Notes: a model not told the origin generated them from the letters alone. Shown: positions 15,534-24,876, counted from the first letter of the stretch. The stretch: 64,000 nt of DNA from DASYKT01 sp963718105 (GCA_963718105.1 OY970352.1:2480001-2544000); one strand, 5' to 3'. Translations and numbers: made by a program.

Positions 15534-16644
15534 CTGAATTTTCCGGATATCCCGTTACTTCAATATCCTCACCGTGACGGCTTACTGATACATTTTGCAG
15601 CCGCATCGCGCTCGACAGGCGCTGCGCGCCGGTGCCGCCGATGGCCGCCGGGGCGTCTTTACCGGCAATTATCATCGGCGCGATAAAAAACGAGACTTTG
15701 TCTATCAGTCGTGCGTCGTAAAAAGACCCGGCGGTTTCGGTGCCGCCTTCGACCAGCACGCTTTGAATTTTACGCTTGGCGAGTTCGTGCAGCACACCGG
15801 TCAGATTCCGGCCGCCTTCGGCGATCTGCACGACCTCGACGCCTTCATTTTTTAGTTCCGCGATCTTTTCATTCGGTTCGATGCCGGTAAACAGGATCGT
15901 CGGGATTTCCCGCGCGGTCAAAACCAGATTCGCGGCGATCGGCAAACGCAAAGAATTATCCAGCACCACGCGTACGAGCGGCCGCCGCCGTTGAAATTTG
16001 CTGCGGTCGGTCAGGTGCGGGTTATCGACCACCGCCGTATTTGCGCCGATCAATATCGCATCGTATTCGTGCCGTATTTCATGCACGCGCTTTAGCGACT
16101 CATCGCCCGTAATCCAGCGCGAATCACCGGTGTAGGTAGCGATCCGCCCGTCGAGTGATAAAGCCATTTTCAAATGCACGAACGGCCGCCCGGTTTTATG
16201 CCAGTGAATAAATTTTTCGTTTTGCCGCGCGGCTTCCTCCGCCAAAATTCCGGTCACCACTTCAACCCCGGCTTCTTTTAGTTTCGCAAAACCGCTGCCC
16301 GAAACCATCGGGTTGGGATCTTCGATCGGCACCACCACGCGCTTGATCCCGGCGTTGATCAGCGCCTCGGTGCAAGGCGGCGTGCGGTTCTGATGCGAAT
16401 GCGGTTCGAGCGAAACATACGCCGTCCCGCCTTTCGCCTTATCACCCGCCTGCTCCAGCGCGATCGCCTCGGCATGCACGATGTTGTCAAAAATATACGT
16501 TCCTTCGCCCGCCACTTCGTGATGCGCGTCAACGATCACACACCCTACCAAAGGATTCGGCGACACCTGCCCCACACCCCCAGCCGCCAGCGCTAACGCC
16601 CGCCGCGTCATGATCACATCAAATTCTGAAAATTGCTGTTCCAT
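15514..16644 (-). CDS. ribD: Riboflavin biosynthesis deaminase/reductase RibD
   Basis: Bifunctional enzyme: deaminates the pyrimidine intermediate derived from GTP, then reduces its ribosyl side chain. The 376-residue length is normal. The deaminase zinc site is HAE (57-59), position 82 and C91; the usual SLEPC motif here reads EPHSHQNRTPPC, so the first zinc Cys is His. The reductase domain starts near LKMALSLDGRIA and keeps TGDESLKRVHEIRHEYDAILIG without a break. It precedes rsmA on the same strand. Other rib genes are not in the window. Confidence 0.95.
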   Translation of the reverse strand: MEQQFSEFDVIMTRRALALAAGGVGQVSPNPLVGCVIVDAHHEVAGEGTYIFDNIVHAEAIALEQAGDKAKGGTAYVSLEPHSHQNRTPPCTEALINAGIKRVVVPIEDPNPMVSGSGFAKLKEAGVEVVTGILAEEAARQNEKFIHWHKTGRPFVHLKMALSLDGRIATYTGDSRWITGDESLKRVHEIRHEYDAILIGANTAVVDNPHLTDRSKFQRRRPLVRVVLDNSLRLPIAANLVLTAREIPTILFTGIEPNEKIAELKNEGVEVVQIAEGGRNLTGVLHELAKRKIQSVLVEGGTETAGSFYDARLIDKVSFFIAPMIIAGKDAPAAIGGTGAQRLSSAMRLQNVSVSRHGEDIEVTGYPENSAADSRG

Positions 16645-16650
16645 TATTGT

Positions 16651-16866
16651 CTACACGCTTACGCGTGTAGTTAAATTCTACCGTTGCCTTCGGCACTACG
16701 TTCATTGCTATCTTTGACGGCGCCAAAAGTTCAGAGTAGTTCGATCCGCTCCGCGCAATTCTTGCCCTTCTTCAGCCGCCAATGGCGGCGTTAGAGTTTA
16801 ACTCCATGCGTAAGCATGGAGTATGACGAGCCAGGTAACTCGCAGCCCGCTTGCGGGCGACAGACG
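16651..16866. repeat. RAYT-flanking REP cluster, 3' side
   Basis: Contains CTACACGCTTACGCGTGTAG (16651-16670), a GTTGCC/GGCAC hairpin, GCCGCCAATGGCGGC (about 16776-16790), a 9-bp-stem ACTCCATGC/GCATGGAGT hairpin (16801-16822) and GCCCGCTTGCGGGC, ending GGCGACAGAC. The same order of first and last hairpins appears on the other side of the transposase gene at 17356-17556, in direct orientation. Confidence 0.85.
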
Positions 16867-17307
16867 CTAGTCTTTCCAGAGATATTCATCAATTTCAATT
16901 CCATTCGCCTTCAGCAAACTTTCATATTCATGTTTGTAATCAAACTTCGCATGGTGCTTCTCTTGCTCGCGGATATATTTACGCACGGCTTCAAACTGTG
17001 ACTCACTTACGGTAAAAGCCCCGTAGCGTCTCGCCCATCCAAACCGCCCTTTCGTCAGCACTCTCGCCCGTTTCGAAGAATTTGCCTTTAGATCCCGAAC
17101 GAAAGACGAAATGTCACTAATAGGTTTTATTTTTACAAGCAGATGAACATGATCCTCTATTCCGTTGATCTCAAAAGCTATTCCACCTAGGCCGCGAACC
17201 GTGCCGCCGAGATATTCATGCAAGCGCGGTTTCAGTTCATCTTTAATAAAGGGATATCGCCCTTTTGTGCCAAACACAATATGATAAAGCAAATTTGTGT
17301 GGGACAT
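16867..17307 (-). CDS. REP-associated tyrosine transposase (RAYT, IS200-like Y1 HUH)
   Basis: A 146-residue single-domain Y1 nuclease. The HUH motif is DHVHLLV (52-58; His 53 and 55) and the candidate catalytic Tyr is Y111 in AVRKYIREQEKHH. The N-terminus MSHTNLLYHIVFGTKGRYPF is typical of solitary IS200-like transposases that mobilise REP hairpins rather than an IS. No TnpB or IS200 end pair is present; instead direct copies of REP-type hairpin clusters lie on both sides, and a further inverted copy is at 28188-28290. Domesticated RAYT activity is inferred from family and context. Confidence 0.9.
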   Translation of the reverse strand: MSHTNLLYHIVFGTKGRYPFIKDELKPRLHEYLGGTVRGLGGIAFEINGIEDHVHLLVKIKPISDISSFVRDLKANSSKRARVLTKGRFGWARRYGAFTVSESQFEAVRKYIREQEKHHAKFDYKHEYESLLKANGIEIDEYLWKD

Positions 17308-17355
17308 TTTTGCCTCTTCCGCCTGCCGGCAGGCTTGTTCAATTTTTCCGTCTTG

Positions 17356-17556
17356 CTACACGCTTACGCGTGTAGTTAAATTCTGCCGTTTGCCTGCGGC
17401 AAACTAAAACTTTAACTCAAAACTGTACTCTCAATAACACCATATCGATCCATCGTCGCTAATTCCACCATCGCCAAGGCGCTAAGTCTTAATCTCGCTT
17501 CAATCGTTGCCGACGGAGTCAGCTTATTCTTCAGCCGCCTTAGGCGGCGACAGATA
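17356..17556. repeat. RAYT-flanking REP cluster, 5' side
   Basis: Begins CTACACGCTTACGCGTGTAG (17356-17375), TTAAATTCTGCC, then GTTTGCCTGCGGCAAAC (7-bp stem) and, after about 120 bp, AGCCGCCTTAGGCGGC followed by GACAGAT. It matches the cluster at 16651-16866 in the same orientation. Confidence 0.85.
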
Positions 17557-17568
17557 CTCATGAACCGT

Positions 17569-18603
17569 CTAATTAAACAATCCGTTCACATAATTTTCCG
17601 CGTCAAAAACCATCAGGTCCTCGACGCCTTCGCCGATGCCGACATAGCGGATGGGCAGATTTAATTCTTTGGCGATGGCGACGGCGATGCCGCCTTTAGC
17701 GGTGCCGTCGAGCTTGGTCAGCACGATGCCGGTCACGTCCGCCACTTTTAAGAATTGCCGAGCCTGTTCCAAACCGTTCTGGCCCGTGACGGCGTCGATG
17801 ACCAGCAGAGTTTCGTGCGGAGCGTCGGGCACTTCGCGGGCGGCGATGCGTTTCATTTTTTCCAGCTCCGCCATCAGGTTCGACTTGTTGTGCAGACGCC
17901 CGGCGGTATCGACGATCAGCACATCCGAATTGCGGGCCTTGGCCGCGGCCAGCGCGTCAAACAAAACAGCCGCCGGATCGGTCCCCTGTTTTTGCTGGAT
18001 CAGCGGAACTTCCGCGCGTGTCGCCCAGATCTCCAGTTGCTCCGAAGCCGCCGCGCGAAAAGTGTCCGCCGCGCAGATCAGCACGTCGTTTCCTTCGGCC
18101 TTGATACGGCTGGCGAGTTTGCCGATGGTGGTCGTCTTGCCTACGCCGTTCACGCCTACGACCATCAACACATAGGGCTTGATATCTTCCGGCACAGCGG
18201 TCTCCGCCGCCACGCCCGCGCTTTCCGAGCCGTGCAGGATGGTCAGCAATTCATCTTTCATTGCGCGTTTCAAAGCGGAAAGATCGCCTATCTCCTGCCG
18301 CGAAACTCCCTTGCGCACAGTTTCGAGCACCTGCATCGTCGTCGCGATCCCGATGTCGGTCGCTATCAGCGCTTCTTCCAGCTCATCGAGCAAGCCTTCG
18401 TCGATCTGCTTGCGGTTCTCAAAAACCTGGTCGAGTTTGGAATTCAGCGAATCGCGCGTGCGCTCGATCGCCCGGTTAAGGCGGACACTAAATTCTTTTT
18501 CAACCGCTTCTTCCTGGGCCTTGAGCTCTTCGATGGACTTGTCCAGCCCCAGCACCGAGGTCGAAAACGGTTTATCACTGTCTTTTTTTCTACGCCAAAA
18601 CAT
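17569..18603 (-). CDS. ftsY: Signal recognition particle receptor FtsY
   Basis: GTPase receptor that docks SRP-ribosome complexes at the membrane. The 344-residue protein has the NG domain: G1 GVNGVGKTTTIGKLA, insertion-box ADTFRAAASEQL, G3 DTAGRLHNKSNLM, G4 TKLDGTAKGG and the closing GIGEGVEDL. The acidic A domain is short (about 25-40 residues), as in many non-enteric bacteria. The family assignment is unambiguous. No ffh is in the window. Confidence 0.97.
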   Translation of the reverse strand: MFWRRKKDSDKPFSTSVLGLDKSIEELKAQEEAVEKEFSVRLNRAIERTRDSLNSKLDQVFENRKQIDEGLLDELEEALIATDIGIATTMQVLETVRKGVSRQEIGDLSALKRAMKDELLTILHGSESAGVAAETAVPEDIKPYVLMVVGVNGVGKTTTIGKLASRIKAEGNDVLICAADTFRAAASEQLEIWATRAEVPLIQQKQGTDPAAVLFDALAAAKARNSDVLIVDTAGRLHNKSNLMAELEKMKRIAAREVPDAPHETLLVIDAVTGQNGLEQARQFLKVADVTGIVLTKLDGTAKGGIAVAIAKELNLPIRYVGIGEGVEDLMVFDAENYVNGLFN

Positions 18604-18670
18604 AAAAGCTATATATCAATACTTTCCCCGTCAAAAAAACGGTGTGAATAACAAAGTTTTGATTATAGCA

Positions 18671-18718
18671 TTGGAGCGCAGACTTTAGTCTGCTCGAACG
18701 CTGCGCGTTCGCCTGCAT
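18671..18718. repeat. Half family-B hairpin unit
   Basis: GGAGCGCAGACTTTAGTCTG followed by CGAACGCTGCGCGTTCG resembles the left half of the family B elements; the right half is missing. It lies between ftsY and the Yip1-like gene. Confidence 0.6.
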
Positions 18719-18737
18719 AATAAATTGTGCGTTCCGA

Positions 18738-20429
18738 TCAGTTAGCCACCGAAAAACCCATCTTTTCGTGTGAGCGGTAAAGCGCCAGGCCAAAGATGCA
18801 AGCTGTTACGATATAAAGGTAGAAAGAAAGAATGTTGGCGAGAAACTGCGAGACCAGCGGTATCGGCAGGTTGTTTATCCCGCCATAAATGATCCCTGAC
18901 GCGAGCAGCATCAGCAGATAAGTACCGAAGGCTTTGAAATAATTTCCGCCCATCTGCCGCATCATGCCAAACCCGACCAGCGGGTTTAACGTCGAACCGA
19001 TGCTCTCCGTATAACCGGCCACCGTCAGCGCCGCGGGAAAATAAAATACTCCCCACAGCACCGTCAGTAATAAAAGCAGGATCAGCCCGATCAATTGCGG
19101 CATTTTCTTTTGAATAACGGCCTCAAGCGCGGCGTTTTGCCCGCCCTGATAAGCTTGAGAATTCGGCGACACACCGTAAGGCGAAGTCGGCGTTTTCTGC
19201 AGATCCTGGATGCGTTTTATCGCATTGGCTTCGCTTTCGCGGCTTTTTCCTTCGATCGCTTCCTGCAGCGGATCTTTCGGGCCAAAGCCCTGATTCTGCG
19301 CCGTGATCGCTGGTTTAGATGCCTGTAAGGCAGGGGTTTTTGAAGCCTCTGCAATGCCGCCCATAATAGATCTGAATATAATGATCCCCACCAGGATCAT
19401 CGGGCCCCAGGTTACGATGCAGGTCCCCAGGCCCAAAAAGCACGGCAAAAGGATCGTGTTCCAGATCGAAAAATCTTCGGTGTCCGGCATAAAGCTTTCC
19501 GTCATATTGCCGTACGCTACCTGGTTGACGGCTTTTGTCGCGCTGCCATAAACGATCGCCACCATCAGCACGCTGCACACCAGCATTGTCATCAGTCCCG
19601 GGAAAAGCCCTCCGAACGCCGTCGTTACCATTCCCAGGTAAACGCCGATACCCAGCAGGCTGGTTATGATCGCGCCCAGGATAAGGCCGAGGGGAAACTT
19701 GAAAGGGTAACTGCAGGCGGCGGTAAAATCCGCAAAAGAAAAATTCGGATCGACGTAGGCGCCTGGGGCGGCTTTTGAATTAAAGGTCGATCTGCCGCCA
19801 TTACTGCCATTACTGTTGGTATTTTTTACCGGTTGTGCCGGTCCCGCGCCAGATAGGCCAAAAGGATTGCACATATCGCCGCAGAGCGGGCAAATTCTGA
19901 CTTTCGCGATCGAGCGCGGGCATTCCGAGCAAAACAGGCTGAGACACTGGCGGCAGGCAAACGCCGCTTCCCTTACCGGATGAAGAGCGCAGTCTTTACC
20001 GTTACCTGATGTCGTGCCGGTGAATTGTCCGATCGGCGCATTCGGCGGCACGACCTCTGTTTTTACCGGCTCGGCAGGCCCGTTTTCAAAAGGCGCAAAT
20101 CCGGTCGAAGTATGCGGCGGCGTTCCCCCAAAATTAACGTGCGTTTCTTCGTGAATGATGGTGTTGGTTTGCCCGGACGTTTCCGCCCCATCGGCTGCCG
20201 CGAAGTTTTCCGTCGTCGTCGCCACATTACCGCTCACCATCGGGGGCTGCCCGCCAAAATACGGGGCCAGCGCCGGCACTAACTTTGCCTGTACCCAGGG
20301 CCGGTTTCCGCATTTGATCTTATCTTCCGGCAGCAGAGAGCTTTCGGCGATCCATTGCGTCAATCCCGCAAAATCGGTTTCGTAAATGTTACCGGCAACT
20401 TCGACTTGCCAGATATCTTGTTGTTCCAT
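18738..20429 (-). CDS. GYF-like / B-box zinc finger / Yip1-like membrane protein
   Basis: A 563-residue protein of unassigned function. Residues about 1-60 look like a GYF_2-type domain (WQVEVAGNIYETDFAGLTQW). A linker rich in Thr/Pro/Gly leads to a Cys/His cluster, CALHPVREAAFACRQC and CSECPRS plus CPLCGDMC (about 150-190), of B-box-like type. The second half has about six hydrophobic segments with a Gly/Ala-rich Yip1/DUF-like pattern, interrupted by a polar loop. Its stop is 134 bp upstream of ftsY, and it follows the HD-GYP gene by 9 bp, so the latter two are probably co-transcribed. The domain calls rest on pattern only. Confidence 0.75.
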   Translation of the reverse strand: MEQQDIWQVEVAGNIYETDFAGLTQWIAESSLLPEDKIKCGNRPWVQAKLVPALAPYFGGQPPMVSGNVATTTENFAAADGAETSGQTNTIIHEETHVNFGGTPPHTSTGFAPFENGPAEPVKTEVVPPNAPIGQFTGTTSGNGKDCALHPVREAAFACRQCLSLFCSECPRSIAKVRICPLCGDMCNPFGLSGAGPAQPVKNTNSNGSNGGRSTFNSKAAPGAYVDPNFSFADFTAACSYPFKFPLGLILGAIITSLLGIGVYLGMVTTAFGGLFPGLMTMLVCSVLMVAIVYGSATKAVNQVAYGNMTESFMPDTEDFSIWNTILLPCFLGLGTCIVTWGPMILVGIIIFRSIMGGIAEASKTPALQASKPAITAQNQGFGPKDPLQEAIEGKSRESEANAIKRIQDLQKTPTSPYGVSPNSQAYQGGQNAALEAVIQKKMPQLIGLILLLLLTVLWGVFYFPAALTVAGYTESIGSTLNPLVGFGMMRQMGGNYFKAFGTYLLMLLASGIIYGGINNLPIPLVSQFLANILSFYLYIVTACIFGLALYRSHEKMGFSVAN

Positions 20430-20438
20430 TTCTTGCTC

Positions 20439-22364
20439 CTAAGAGACAGGTAAGGTTTCTTCCGCCGAGAGGGTTGGAATGGCGGGGCCCATAATAGGCG
20501 CGCTGGGCGCGGGTGCAATGGGAGTAACAGGGGTTGCGTCTATTGTTGCGGCCGTCGTTGCGGCTGTTTCTGCGGGAGGAGTTATTTTCGGCGTGTGGGT
20601 GCGCCATGAAGCCGAATGCGGTTTGATCTGCCCGGCCTTGCAGGCATCGATCAGCGCCTGGACAACGGTTGCGTCATAACGCGTACCGACAAAAGATTCG
20701 ACCCGCGCCAGGGCGGCGTCAAGCATCATTCCCTTCTGGTAAGGGCGGTCGGTGGTCATCGCGTCAAAGGTATCGGCCACGGAAATTATCTTGGCCTGGA
20801 GCGGGATCTGGTGTCCCTTCAACCCCTGCGGGTATCCCTGGCCGTTGACCATTTCGTGATGCATATACATTCCCGGCAGGAAATCTTTCATCGCCGGGAT
20901 CTGCGACATTATCTTGTAGCCCCTCTGCGGGTGCTGCTTCATTATTTCAAATTCTTCATCCGTCAGCGCCGCGGGTTTTTTCAGTACCGCATCGTCGATC
21001 GCGATCTTGCCGACGTCGTGCAGCAGCGCGCTGATGCGTAGTTTTTCCAGTTCCTTTTCATCCAGGTGCATCCGCTGTCCTATCGCGACGGAAAAACGCG
21101 CAACTCTTTCCGAATGGCCGCGCGTGTATCTATCCTTGCCGTCGATCGCGGCGGCGAGAGCTTTGACCGTGCCGACAAAAAGCTCGCGGTTTTCGGCAGC
21201 CGCCTGTTCCAGTTGCGAGATGTGTTCTTCCAGCCAATCCGCCATTACGTTGAAAGATTCGCTAAGTGTACCGAGCTCCGTTGGATTTTTTGACTGGATG
21301 CGGGTAGAAAAATCTCCCGATGCGATAAGTTTGGCGGCCCTGACCAGCTTTACCACGGGCTTCGTCAGGCTGTGCGAAAGCAAAAATCCGACCACCACTA
21401 CAAAACAAAGAAAGCCCAGGCTGATGAACCACATCTGGTCGCGCATTTCGGTGACCGAAGCCATCGCCTGCTTTTCATCCTGGATAGCAAAAACTCCCAG
21501 CACGTTTTTGTCGCCAAACTGCACCGTCGAATAAGCGCCGATCAATTTTTTCTGTTCGCCGTTTTGCTCCGCCGTAAAAGGAAACAGTGCCGACTGGACC
21601 GAATCGCGCGAGCCCTGCCATTCCTGCACTATCGGCAAAGTGCCCATCGACCGCTGTTCCGCCACCACTTTCCGGTCGGCGTGGAAAACCGTGTTTCCCT
21701 TCTCGTCGATAACGAAGGTGATCGGCAGGCCCTGCTCCCAAAGTTCCTGTTCGGATTTGGCGGAGGGCTGTTCCATTATGTTGTTTATTTCGCTGAGCGA
21801 TATCACGGCGACGACGGCGGCGATTATCTCGGCGTTCTGCTTGTCCATGATCGGTGAAGCTACCGCCATGCTCATCTCACCGCCGGTTTGAATAAACTTA
21901 GGCGGGCTCCAGACGACCTTTTTCTCACCCAGTGCGCCCAGTACTTCGTCACTGATCCCGGACATTTCGCGTTCGCTGATCTTATCCATCCGGTAAAGCG
22001 AAAGCGGCTTGGCCCCGACCGGGTTGATCGAGATCGCCAGCAATCCCCGGTTCTCCTGCAGGATCGCCTGCAGCTTTTGTTCGTTTTCCGTGGAGGTAAG
22101 CGAAATGGCGTCTTGCGCCAGATTCATCGCCTCGGCGTAGTTGCGCACGAGGTCGGCATAACGCTGGGCAAACATTTCGATCTGCCGGGCCTTATCCTGC
22201 ACTAACTGGGTCTGGTAGCGCTCTTCCACCAGCCGCAGCTCCTGTCCGCTGCGATTGGCCAAAAGCCAGCCCGTCACCGCCAGCGGCACTAAGCCCACCA
22301 GCAGCAATACACCCAGAACTGGGTATAGAAGTTTTATTTTTCCCGGTTGAATTTTAAAAGGCAT
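20439..22364 (-). CDS. Membrane sensor with HAMP and HD-GYP domains
   Basis: Predicted cyclic-di-GMP phosphodiesterase receptor. From the ATG at 22364 it has a transmembrane helix (about 12-33), a ~300-residue periplasmic dCache-like sensor, a second helix, a HAMP domain (SLTKPVVKLVRAAKLIASGD) and an HD-GYP domain with HDVGKI (about 450) and HHEMVNGQGYPQGL, close to the consensus HHE..DG.GYP. A TTG-initiated frame starts 19 codons earlier but those residues precede the usual basic-hydrophobic N-terminus. The C-terminal ~50 residues are Ala/Pro/Thr-rich and probably disordered. It lies 9 bp upstream of the GYF/B-box gene. Confidence 0.92.
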   Translation of the reverse strand: MPFKIQPGKIKLLYPVLGVLLLVGLVPLAVTGWLLANRSGQELRLVEERYQTQLVQDKARQIEMFAQRYADLVRNYAEAMNLAQDAISLTSTENEQKLQAILQENRGLLAISINPVGAKPLSLYRMDKISEREMSGISDEVLGALGEKKVVWSPPKFIQTGGEMSMAVASPIMDKQNAEIIAAVVAVISLSEINNIMEQPSAKSEQELWEQGLPITFVIDEKGNTVFHADRKVVAEQRSMGTLPIVQEWQGSRDSVQSALFPFTAEQNGEQKKLIGAYSTVQFGDKNVLGVFAIQDEKQAMASVTEMRDQMWFISLGFLCFVVVVGFLLSHSLTKPVVKLVRAAKLIASGDFSTRIQSKNPTELGTLSESFNVMADWLEEHISQLEQAAAENRELFVGTVKALAAAIDGKDRYTRGHSERVARFSVAIGQRMHLDEKELEKLRISALLHDVGKIAIDDAVLKKPAALTDEEFEIMKQHPQRGYKIMSQIPAMKDFLPGMYMHHEMVNGQGYPQGLKGHQIPLQAKIISVADTFDAMTTDRPYQKGMMLDAALARVESFVGTRYDATVVQALIDACKAGQIKPHSASWRTHTPKITPPAETAATTAATIDATPVTPIAPAPSAPIMGPAIPTLSAEETLPVS

Positions 22365-22487
22365 TACAGAGGTTCGAAGAAAGGATTTCTCCTCTTTAAT
22401 TTTACGAAATATGCACAACAAACGTCAATAATGTTTAATAAGTTTATTTTTCGTTATCTGAGCGGCATCCGAAGGGCAGAAACTAGG

Positions 22488-22540
22488 GCAGTTATGGAGC
22501 GTGTTGATGTTTGAGCGAATTAAACACGCTCATAACTGTC
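22488..22540. repeat. Long-stem hairpin upstream of the HD-GYP gene
   Basis: CAGTTATGGAGCGTGTT pairs with AACACGCTCATAACTG around a 17-nt loop with one mismatch. It lies in the 429-bp gap between the polyphenol oxidase and HD-GYP genes; the gap holds no convincing gene. Confidence 0.75.
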
Positions 22541-22610
22541 GCATTTCCGCCTGTTTACTTGGTGTAGTGGGTCAATCTGACGATTTGTCCGCGTAGCGGA
22601 CTGGAGAGAA

Positions 22611-22755
22611 TAGCCCAGGGCTTTAGCCCTGGGTACTTATCAATTTGAAGTTCCAGCCCTGAAAAGGGCGGCAGAATCCGGTCATCTGCCGCCCTTTCAG
22701 GGCTAACTCATTTTGAGTTCATATACCCAGGGTGGCGCTCGCTTACCCTGGGCTA
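22611..22755. repeat. Nested palindromic element downstream of the oxidase
   Basis: TAGCCCAGGG at the left and CCCTGGGCTA at the right bound two internal hairpins: CCAGGGCTTTAGCCCTGG and AGCCCTGAAAAGGGC/GCCCTTTCAGGGCT. Similar words recur in the hairpin array at 44353-44845. Confidence 0.8.
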
Positions 22756-22793
22756 TTTTCTTTGTCCCCCTTGGGGACTTCAAGGATAGAGAG

Positions 22794-24377
22794 CTATTGT
22801 CTCTGGCTCAGGTAGATCCGGTCGTACGTGAGATTGCTGACCTTTGGTTCCGATCCGTTGATGCGGGTTGGCACCAGCGTCACGGTCAAAGTCTTCTGCT
22901 TTGCCAGCAGCGCGGCGGTTTCGGGCCGCAGTTCGAATACCGCGTTGCGAACCACCGGATGCTTATGCGGCGATCCCGAAGCGACCACCGAGAATGTGCC
23001 TACAAAGCTTGCGCCGATCGCGGTAGCCCGGTTGGCTTTCGGATTGCCGACAAAAACCTTCAGGATCGCGCTCTCATTCGGCGGCAGTTTAAGCCCGTCG
23101 ATATGAAGTTCGAGTTGTCGCGGAGCGCCAGCCGCCAGCATCTTGAGATTGTTTTTATGGACCGTCGGCAATGCCACTGAAACCGCCTTCGGTTTGGTGC
23201 CCACTTTGGTGGCCGTCTGGGCCGCCGAGGCCGCGACGATCAGCGGCTTCGCAGCCGTAAATTTAGCGCCCTTTGACACCACCGGCGCCTTTGCCACCGG
23301 GGCTGCCGGCGCCGTTTGCGGCGCCTGGTACGAATACCGCAGGTTGGCTTGTTCATTGGCCGCCAGAACGTCCGACACCGTGATGTAGACCCAGTCACCG
23401 TTCTCATCATAGAAGTTGAATTGCTGGTTAAGCCACGATGAATCGGTATAGTTGCCCTGGCTTCCGGGAGTGTTTACCCAAACGTCCCACAGCCGGTCGA
23501 TATTCGAGTGATGGGCAAAGAAGACCGGGTCTTGCGCGGCCGTCGCCAGAACACCCATATCGAGACAGCCGACGTCCTGCGAATGATCTTTCACCGGGTC
23601 AGTTTGATTGGGGTACGGATAGAAGCAGCCGGTTTGCAGCGCCCCTGTGCCGGAATCGGCCGTCCAAATGTGCACCGGGCCGTGCGGATTATTTTCCATC
23701 GCCCCGGCCGGGAAAATATTATGCGCGGGATCGGATTTTCCGCCCATATAAGCGGCCGTTCCCTGTGTGCCCATGACGATGTTCATATTGGCCGGGCCCG
23801 TATATGCCGCGGGGATAATGTCGCCCGGCTGGCTGCCGCGATACTGGTCGTAAAGTGAACCTTGCGTAAAGGTCGGCGGGAAGGTGGCATGGGTCGGATA
23901 GGTATTCCAGTCCCAGTAAGCGAGCCGGAATGAGGGGTCGCCGATCAGGTTGCCGAGAATGCGTTCGTGCACATACAGGTAACAGCGATGCCAGGGCATG
24001 AACCACCAGCCGCCGTGGATCTCATAACTGCTCGGGTCATAACCGCCCGAGCAATTGTAGCAGTGGACATCTGCCTGCTGCATCCAGCCGCGCGGATCGT
24101 TGGGGTTGGTGGTCTGGAGATTTCGTAACGCCTGGTAAGCGCTTTGCAGGCGCGCAACTTCCGAAGTGTCCAGGTCCCAGATGCTCTTCCGTGGAGCTAC
24201 ATTAACGCTGGTATCAAAGGTAATGTGTTTAGCCGGGCCGGTCGGGGGCGGCGGGCTGCAATCAACCGGCAATTCGTGCCCCGTTGATGTTTGTGCCCAA
24301 AGCGGCCTCGAGTTAAGGCCCAGGAATGCGGCTACCGCACCTGTGCCGAATGTGGCGATAAATCTTCGTCGATCCAT
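22794..24377 (-). CDS. Plant-type polyphenol oxidase (tyrosinase) with Tat signal
   Basis: Type-3 di-copper oxidase that oxidises phenols to quinones. From the ATG at 24377 (RBS GGAGG) the 527-residue protein starts with a twin-arginine signal (MDRRRFIATFGTGAVAAF). CuA ligands are H105, H121 and H130 (HCYNCSGG ... IHGGWWFMPWHRCYLY), with C109 at the position of the thioether Cys of plant catechol oxidases. CuB is in NPHGPVHIW and DPVFFAHHSNIDRLWDVW. A DWL-like segment (DSSWLNQQFNFYDENGDWVY) and a C-terminal KFDV-like domain complete the plant-type layout. The protein is probably exported folded to the periplasm. Confidence 0.93.
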   Translation of the reverse strand: MDRRRFIATFGTGAVAAFLGLNSRPLWAQTSTGHELPVDCSPPPPTGPAKHITFDTSVNVAPRKSIWDLDTSEVARLQSAYQALRNLQTTNPNDPRGWMQQADVHCYNCSGGYDPSSYEIHGGWWFMPWHRCYLYVHERILGNLIGDPSFRLAYWDWNTYPTHATFPPTFTQGSLYDQYRGSQPGDIIPAAYTGPANMNIVMGTQGTAAYMGGKSDPAHNIFPAGAMENNPHGPVHIWTADSGTGALQTGCFYPYPNQTDPVKDHSQDVGCLDMGVLATAAQDPVFFAHHSNIDRLWDVWVNTPGSQGNYTDSSWLNQQFNFYDENGDWVYITVSDVLAANEQANLRYSYQAPQTAPAAPVAKAPVVSKGAKFTAAKPLIVAASAAQTATKVGTKPKAVSVALPTVHKNNLKMLAAGAPRQLELHIDGLKLPPNESAILKVFVGNPKANRATAIGASFVGTFSVVASGSPHKHPVVRNAVFELRPETAALLAKQKTLTVTLVPTRINGSEPKVSNLTYDRIYLSQRQ

Positions 24378-24480
24378 TGATTCTATCCTCCATAAAATGT
24401 AAATGTTGAAAAGGCGCTGCAATAAAATCGAAAAGGCTTGATCTTACCGGGCAGCGGCATGTCTTTTAACAACTCAAAAG

Positions 24481-24651
24481 GCTTTGCCTATAAGTAGATA
24501 AATCAAGTTTTTGCAGTTTTCGTGTTGTTTCGTGTGTTTTCGTGGTTCCAGTTCTTAAGTCTTTGGTTATCGAAGTTAAGGCCTGGAACCACGAAATTAC
24601 ACTAAAAGACACAAACAAAACATAAGACAAATTCCTGACGTTATAGGCAAG
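24481..24651. repeat. MITE-like inverted repeat, family E copy 1
   Basis: Terminal inverted repeats GCTTTGCCTATAA and TTATAGGCAAGC enclose TTCGTGTGTTTTCGTGGTTCC on the left and its imperfect complement on the right, around a CTTAAG centre. Further copies lie at 32234-32367 and 41781-41940. It occupies the gap upstream of the oxidase gene. Confidence 0.8.
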
Positions 24652-24876
24652 CCCATCCATCCTTTAAACTCAGCGGGGCCTATAAATTTAGAATTGAGAC
24701 TTATAGGCCTGTTTGCGCAGTACGCGACGAATTTCCAAAATGGCTATCCAACCGATTTGCCGAAAAACGCATGGGAGTCAGAAAAACAAGCCAAAATTTA
24801 TAGTGGAAAAAACTATATCACCAAGCGTTATCCCTGTAAATGCAACAAAATTTGCAAAATCACCCTTCAGGATTTT

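Noticed and set aside
16651..17556. Hairpin clusters as a CRISPR array
   Set aside because: The hairpins are not regularly spaced, have no unique spacers, and no cas gene is present.
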